From Akkermansia muciniphila (GTDB taxonomy: Bacteria; Verrucomicrobiota; Verrucomicrobiia; Verrucomicrobiales; Akkermansiaceae): DNA of 10,504 bases. The notes under the pieces are model-generated. The model had not been told where the DNA came from and ran no database searches. It saw only the letters and a program-made list of their open reading frames with translations. The stretch lies in NCBI GenBank assembly GCA_943324575.2, contig CALPMD020000017.1, positions 1 to 10,504 of the forward strand, in the 5' to 3' direction. The position numbers were made by a program, and so were the translations under genes. Of this stretch, positions 6,028 through 10,504 are shown in pieces. Numbering within the stretch: position 1 is the stretch's first letter; the number at the start of each line of letters is the position of its first letter.

Positions 6028-8784
6028 TCATTCAGGCGTGTCTGAGCGGGAGATGAGGGCGGAAAATTCGCTTTGTAGCTGGGCGAGAAGCTCGGGGTCC
6101 TCAATTTTATCACCGCTGCGGGTGGTGATGTAGAGGGTATCCATGGCCACGCCTTTTTCGGTGCAGATCCGGGCATGGGCCGTGTTCAAGCGGTGGCGAT
6201 TGATGGTGTGGAAGAGATCGTGCAGCAGACCGATGCGGTCAAGGCCCTGGATCTCGACGGTGCTACAGGTCGGGTGAAGGCTATTGCTGACGTAGGCACG
6301 GACCGGAACTGTGATGCCATTGTCGGAGCGCGGCTTGAGGAAGTTGGCCTTACGGCGGAGATAGCGCTCGGGCTCGTATTTTTCTGCGATGAGGATGGCT
6401 TCGAAGGTATCGAGAAAGCGTTTACGGGTCGATGCCGCGGTGACCGTTTCGAAATTGGTGGTGCAGACGCGGAAGATGTTGACGACGATTTTGTCCGTCC
6501 GCGTGAAAAGATCCGCCGAGAGGATGTTGATCTGCTCGGAAGCGAGGGCGCAGCAGATTTTCTCGAGCAAGAGCGGCTTGTCGCGGCTGGCGAGCACGAG
6601 TTCGGTGTAGCCCTTGTCGGTGTGGTCAATCCACTTGATGCAGGAGGCGAAAGGATCGTCCTTTTCCGCCTCGCGCTGGAGGAAGTGGCGGACGGTGCGG
6701 ACTTGGGTGACGATGTGGGCCGCTTGGCGAAAGTGGAAGGCCGGCGGCGGCATCTGCTCGAAGTGTTGGTTGATGTCGGGGTGGTAGTCCGCACGCATGA
6801 TGCCGAGAACCTCGTCGCGCAGCGCGAGTCGATCATCGTCGAGTCTCCGGGAGTAACCCTCGCGTCCATCCTTGAGGAAGCGACGCGTGGCTGTGTGCAG
6901 CTGAAGCATCAGGCTTTCCTTCCAGCCCGTCCACCCATCGGGTGAGGTCGCGTTTGAGTCTGCAAAGGTGAACAGAAATAAGGCGTCGAGGTTGGAGGTG
7001 GTTTTCACCACACTGGCGAACTCGGCGATCACTTCGGGATCATCGAGATTACGCGTGGTCGCCGTGCGCCAGAAGCTGAGGTGATTATCGACCAAAAACA
7101 TGATCAACGATCGCCGCGCACCTTGGATTTGCAGGCGGTTGCAGAGTCGCGAGGCCAGCATCGCAGAGCCGTCGATGTGTTCGCGGACGTTTTCAGCGCG
7201 GCCGGTGTCGTGAAGAATCACGGCCAGATAGAGCGCGTACGCGTCTTGGATCTTCAAAAACAATCGGCGGTAGACCTCGCGCCGTGGATCCGTCTCGGTG
7301 ATCAGTTGATCCAGTTGTTCGACGCAGCGCAGCGTGTGCTCGTCCGCCGTGTAGCGGTGGAAGAACTCATGCTGGACCAAGCAATCGAGCGCGCCAAACT
7401 CTGGCAAATAATGCCCAAGGAAGCCGACGCGGTGCATCTGGCGTAGCGTTCCCGCGACATCACCTTTGCGTTCGAGGATCGCTTGAAAGGTTTGGCGGTT
7501 TGCCTTGGAGTAGCGGAACTGACGGTCCAGATCACCCCAGTGATCCTTGATGAGTTTACGGATCGGCGGGCTGAGCCGGAGACCCCGCACCTGGCAGTGC
7601 TGGAAGAGGCGCATCATCCGGTACGGATCGTCCCTGAAAATGTCGAGGTTGGCCGGATAAATCCGTCCTTCCCGCGCGATGAATCCATCGAACTCCTCAC
7701 GCTTTTTTTGGCGAAAGGTCAGGAAGGATCGTAGTCCATGATCATTCTGATCTTCTTGTTCGATTTGGAAACTTTCCATCAGTGAACCCGTGTGCTGATA
7801 GATGTTGCGCGTGTGTCGGTAGTAGTCCCGCATGAACGCCTCGGTGCTGCGCAAAATGCTGCGCTGCGGATAGGCGAATGCGGTGGCGACCACGCCTTGG
7901 AGTTGCAGCGTGAGCTGATCGGTCGCTTTATCGGAATGATAGTGGAGTTCGTTGCGGACGCGGTGGAGAAAGTCGTAGGCGTCCTCAAGCTCGCGGTATG
8001 ACGAGGCGTTGAGCAGCTTGGCGTCGACCAACTCCCTGAGGTTTTTGTAACCGCGTTTGACCAGCGCAACCCAATGAATATTTTGGTAATCGCGCATTCC
8101 GCCACAGCCTTCCTTCACGTTCGGCTCTTGCAGGAAAACGGTGCGCGAGTATTTCTGGTGGCGGCTGCGTAAGTCTTTGCGTCGCAGATCGAAGAAAGCA
8201 TCCTGCCCCTTGCTGATGCATTCCTTGGCGAAGCGGCTCTGAAAATTCGCAAAGAGTTTGGCATCGCCCGCGATCAGTCGCGCATCCATCAGCGAAGTCT
8301 TGTTCTCCTGATCCGCCCGCGCTTGTTCTACGCATTCGGAAATCGAGCGGCAGGCGTGGCCAACTTTGAATCCCACATCCCACAGCAGATAAAGCACATC
8401 CTGCACCAGTTGTTGGAGGGGCAGGGGGAGCTTGGTCGAGGCTCGTGGCAGCAGAAATAACAGATCGATGTCAGACCGGGGATTGAGCGTGCTGCGCCCG
8501 TAGCCACCGGTGGCCACCAGTGCGATTGGCAACGCTTGTCCATCGGAGTTGTTGAGCATCCCTTGGAGGATCGAGCTCAAAATCGTATCAATCAAAGCAG
8601 CACGGGCCGCGGCAATTTCAAGGCCGCCTCCGCCCGCACGATGGCGCAGCAAGATGCGATGCTCTTCAATCTTGAGAAACTTTTTGTAGAGGGCGATCCG
8701 CTCTGCAGGGGTCAGTTTACCATCCAACACCGGCGCGAGCGCTTCGCGTGCGTGTTCGTCGAGTTTTTTGAGGTAATTGAGCAT
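6028..8784 (-). CDS. glnD: [Protein-PII] uridylyltransferase / uridylyl-removing enzyme
   Basis: A 918-residue bifunctional nitrogen sensor that adds UMP to, or removes it from, PII proteins according to glutamine level, thereby controlling glutamine synthetase and nitrogen gene expression. The full GlnD domain order is present. The nucleotidyltransferase has GGYGR (93-97) and SDIDLLF (104-110), with the metal-binding aspartates Asp105 and Asp107. The family block KEGCGGMRDYQ is at 224-234. The HD phosphohydrolase region has QHEFFHRYTADEHT (471-484), LHDTGR (524-529) and His536. Two C-terminal ACT domains lie at about 725-775 and 840-910 (EIQGLDRIGLLHDLF at 844-858). Length matches the family (about 890). 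Both catalytic centres look intact, so both activities are expected. The ATG at 8784 has no Shine-Dalgarno. It follows psd by 38 bases and is probably co-transcribed with it. No glnB, glnK, amtB or glnA is in the window. Confidence 0.96.
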   Translation of the reverse strand: MLNYLKKLDEHAREALAPVLDGKLTPAERIALYKKFLKIEEHRILLRHRAGGGGLEIAAARAALIDTILSSILQGMLNNSDGQALPIALVATGGYGRSTLNPRSDIDLLFLLPRASTKLPLPLQQLVQDVLYLLWDVGFKVGHACRSISECVEQARADQENKTSLMDARLIAGDAKLFANFQSRFAKECISKGQDAFFDLRRKDLRSRHQKYSRTVFLQEPNVKEGCGGMRDYQNIHWVALVKRGYKNLRELVDAKLLNASSYRELEDAYDFLHRVRNELHYHSDKATDQLTLQLQGVVATAFAYPQRSILRSTEAFMRDYYRHTRNIYQHTGSLMESFQIEQEDQNDHGLRSFLTFRQKKREEFDGFIAREGRIYPANLDIFRDDPYRMMRLFQHCQVRGLRLSPPIRKLIKDHWGDLDRQFRYSKANRQTFQAILERKGDVAGTLRQMHRVGFLGHYLPEFGALDCLVQHEFFHRYTADEHTLRCVEQLDQLITETDPRREVYRRLFLKIQDAYALYLAVILHDTGRAENVREHIDGSAMLASRLCNRLQIQGARRSLIMFLVDNHLSFWRTATTRNLDDPEVIAEFASVVKTTSNLDALFLFTFADSNATSPDGWTGWKESLMLQLHTATRRFLKDGREGYSRRLDDDRLALRDEVLGIMRADYHPDINQHFEQMPPPAFHFRQAAHIVTQVRTVRHFLQREAEKDDPFASCIKWIDHTDKGYTELVLASRDKPLLLEKICCALASEQINILSADLFTRTDKIVVNIFRVCTTNFETVTAASTRKRFLDTFEAILIAEKYEPERYLRRKANFLKPRSDNGITVPVRAYVSNSLHPTCSTVEIQGLDRIGLLHDLFHTINRHRLNTAHARICTEKGVAMDTLYITTRSGDKIEDPELLAQLQSEFSALISRSDTPE

Positions 8785-8822
8785 CAGGCTGAGATGAGAA
8801 AGTGCTTCGATTTATGCGAAGG

Positions 8823-9716
8823 TCAAGCGGACTGGCCCATTCGGCTGCCAATCGTTGCATAAAGCTCAATTTGTTGCCGCGTGTTCTCGACGAGATCCGG
8901 CTCCAGTCGGATCGCGCCGGGCTCAAATAGGGTGATGGTGGAAGATCCACCGAAGGCAAAGTAGCCCTTCTCCGCGCCCTTGGCGACGGGTTGACCGGGC
9001 GTGAAGGTTTGGCGGATGGTGCCCACGCAGGTCGCGCCGATTTCCAAACAGAGCACGGTGCCGAAGCGCTCGGTTTTCAGCTCAGTGATGGTGCGTTTAT
9101 TGGTCCAAAGGTAGGCGAGGCGCTGGCGCAGGGCGATGGGGTTCACGGAGAACAGCGGGCCCTCGATGAGTCGCGTTTCGCCTGGAATCCCCGCCGCCGG
9201 GAAATGGAATCGGTGGTAATCCACTGGACACAGTCGCGAGAGGACCAGTGCTCCATCCGCGTAGCGGGCGGCCAGTTCACGGTCCCCAAGTAGGGCCGCG
9301 AGGTCGAACTTTTGGCCCTTCACAAAAACCCCTTCGATCGCTGACGCGCACTCGAATCCGAGATGTCGTCCATCGGCCGGAAACACCACACTCGACGCAT
9401 CTGCATCGATTGGCCGCGCCTCGGGCTTGAGTTTCCGGTAGAAAAACTCGTTAAAACTCCGGTAAGACGACGGTGCATCCGCAAAATCTGCAGGATCCAG
9501 TCCGTATTGTGCGATGAATGGTGCGACGCGGGAGGCCGACTTCGGTTCATCCATCCTGCGGCCATACCATTTCGAAAAAAACGGCCGTTTCACAAACGCA
9601 TTCAGCGAGATCGCGCCCAGCGGATTGCCATACGACCAACGCAGGAATCCCTCGCCGTAAACTTGTTCAGTTTCGAGAGTGCCCGTGTAGCGGTTGAAAT
9701 AGCGAATCGGTTCCAT
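8823..9716 (-). CDS. psd: Phosphatidylserine decarboxylase proenzyme
   Basis: A 297-residue pyruvoyl-dependent enzyme that converts phosphatidylserine to phosphatidylethanolamine at the membrane. The charge-relay residues for self-cleavage are visible: Asp115 in FPADGRH (112-118), His171 in DYHRFHFP (166-173), and the processing site FGGSSTITLF (255-264). Cleavage is expected between Gly257 and Ser258, Ser258 becoming the pyruvoyl group of the small alpha chain (about 40 residues). SFNEFFYRKLKPEARPID (87-104) is typical of the longer PSD type found in chlamydiae, related bacteria and fungi. Here the LGST motif of E. coli is replaced by GGSS, which also occurs in that type. The ATG at 9716 has a weak AAAAGG about nine bases upstream, the only Shine-Dalgarno-like site in this window. 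A possible promoter, TTGCGG-17-TAAAAG, lies just before it. glnD follows 38 bases downstream. No pssA is in the window. Confidence 0.94.
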   Translation of the reverse strand: MEPIRYFNRYTGTLETEQVYGEGFLRWSYGNPLGAISLNAFVKRPFFSKWYGRRMDEPKSASRVAPFIAQYGLDPADFADAPSSYRSFNEFFYRKLKPEARPIDADASSVVFPADGRHLGFECASAIEGVFVKGQKFDLAALLGDRELAARYADGALVLSRLCPVDYHRFHFPAAGIPGETRLIEGPLFSVNPIALRQRLAYLWTNKRTITELKTERFGTVLCLEIGATCVGTIRQTFTPGQPVAKGAEKGYFAFGGSSTITLFEPGAIRLEPDLVENTRQQIELYATIGSRMGQSA

Positions 9717-9808
9717 GTCGCGGGCCTTTTAGTCCGCTTACGGGTAAACCGCAAGAGTGACCGTATTCGCCCTACACCCATGAGAATGGCGACACGTTAT
9801 GCCCCGCA

Positions 9809-10504
9809 TCAGACGGGATTGGACTTTCTCCAAACGCGGATCGCTTCGAGAAACGGTTTGCAGTAGCGCTGGACCTTGGCCGCGCCGATGCCGGGGATAT
9901 GCAGTGCTTCCTCGGTGCTGATCGGTTGGTAGCGAGCTAGGGCTTCCAGCGTCTTGTTGCCGAAAATGACGTAGGACGGCACGTCGTCGCGTTTGGCGAT
10001 TTTCTCGCGGATGTCGCGCAGTATCGAGTAGAGTTGACCGTCGAAGCCGTGGTCTTTCAGCGCCACTTCCTTGCGGCCGGCTTCGGAGTCGGGCCAGACG
10101 AGTTGGAAATTCGCCTCGCCACGCATCACCTTGTCGCCGAAGGGGGTGAGAGTCAGCAGCGGGTAATCTCCGGTGACGGTTATGACCAGTCCTGCATCGG
10201 CCAGCGAGCGCATCAGGCTGTTGAGGTAGCCCGCGCCCTTGTCCTTGAGGATGCCGTAGGTGGTGAGCTGGTCGAGGGCGGCGCTGAGAATTTCCTGCGA
10301 GCGGCTGCCTGCTAACATCTGCACAATCCGCCCGCGGCCGAAGCGCGCTTCCCAGCCTGCGGCAGTGCGGCGCGACATGCGGGCGACGCCGCTTAGCGCC
10401 TTGCGGACGATGATCGCTTCCTCGCCGGTGGGTGGTCGAGCGTCTCCTGCTCCGCCATCGCGGCAAACATCGCAGGTCCCGCAGACACCGGCCTCCTCCT
10501 CGCC
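9809..10504 (-). CDS. recQ: ATP-dependent DNA helicase RecQ, C-terminal part (runs off right edge)
   Basis: These are the last 231 residues of a RecQ-family 3'-5' DNA helicase for recombination and replication-fork repair. Fragment residues 8-14 read CGTCDVC, the last three of the four zinc-binding cysteines; the first cysteine and the two RecA-like helicase domains lie beyond the edge. A winged-helix RQC domain follows (about 28-130), with IIVRKALSGVARM at 31-43 and FGRGRIVQMLAGS at 55-67. An HRDC domain is at about 155-226 (LYSILRDIREKIAKRDDVPS, then HIPGIGAAKVQRY). The frame is open without a stop from 9811 to the edge. An internal ATG at 10378 would exclude the zinc site and is not the real start. 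The stop is 92 bases upstream of psd on the same strand. A RecQ rather than a Werner/BLM-like architecture is indicated by the single HRDC and the compact zinc motif. Confidence 0.95.
   Translation of the reverse strand, partial: GEEEAGVCGTCDVCRDGGAGDARPPTGEEAIIVRKALSGVARMSRRTAAGWEARFGRGRIVQMLAGSRSQEILSAALDQLTTYGILKDKGAGYLNSLMRSLADAGLVITVTGDYPLLTLTPFGDKVMRGEANFQLVWPDSEAGRKEVALKDHGFDGQLYSILRDIREKIAKRDDVPSYVIFGNKTLEALARYQPISTEEALHIPGIGAAKVQRYCKPFLEAIRVWRKSNPV

Noticed and set aside
6175..6945. Plus-strand open frame of 256 codons inside glnD.
   Set aside because: Antisense to the conserved ACT and HD regions of glnD; it arises from GC-rich codon bias and has no family features.
1..10504. CRISPR arrays, transposons, att sites, tRNA/rRNA genes and defence or toxin-antitoxin systems.
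   Set aside because: No tandem DNA repeats, terminal inverted repeats, transposase motifs, tRNA-like folds or paired toxin/antitoxin-like small genes were seen; the content is core chromosomal.

Overview
The window is a chromosomal, mostly housekeeping stretch of a moderately GC-rich bacterium, most likely a member of the Verrucomicrobiota. Three things suggest this: the exported protein with about 31-residue Asp-Pro-x-Ala-Ala repeats, the type of phosphatidylserine decarboxylase, and start codons that almost all lack a Shine-Dalgarno sequence. The lineage is inferred from protein character only. There is no sign of a phage, transposon, CRISPR array, tRNA or rRNA.

Layout, right to left, because all but one gene lie on the minus strand. 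The right edge holds the C-terminal part of the RecQ helicase (zinc cysteines, winged helix, HRDC). It is followed by psd (phosphatidylserine decarboxylase), then, 38 bases on, a full-length glnD (PII uridylyltransferase/uridylyl-removing enzyme). An AT-rich spacer and a structured leader come next, then rpsP (ribosomal protein bS16) with a strong intrinsic terminator. Just past that terminator begins a MidA/NDUFAF7-type methyltransferase with a TTG start. It meets tail to tail the only plus-strand gene, the exported repeat protein at 3208-4560. Left of the repeat protein, and divergent from it, is a LysM-domain exported protein followed closely by a small M50 (site-2-protease-type) membrane metalloprotease. 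Then come a roughly 260-base spacer, a 100-residue protein I do not recognise, and the N-terminal 244 residues of glutamate synthase (gltB), which runs off the left edge.

Functional links: gltB (GOGAT) and glnD (PII signalling) both belong to nitrogen assimilation but are separated by several unrelated genes. Upstream of gltB is a good -24/-12 (sigma-54 type) candidate promoter, which would fit nitrogen control. The LysM protein, the M50 protease and the repeat protein suggest cell-envelope functions in the centre of the window. I see no convincing novel multi-gene system. The points most worth a second look are the gltB promoter candidate, the repeat protein with its Met/Gly-rich loops, the structured rpsP leader, and the missing Shine-Dalgarno sites.
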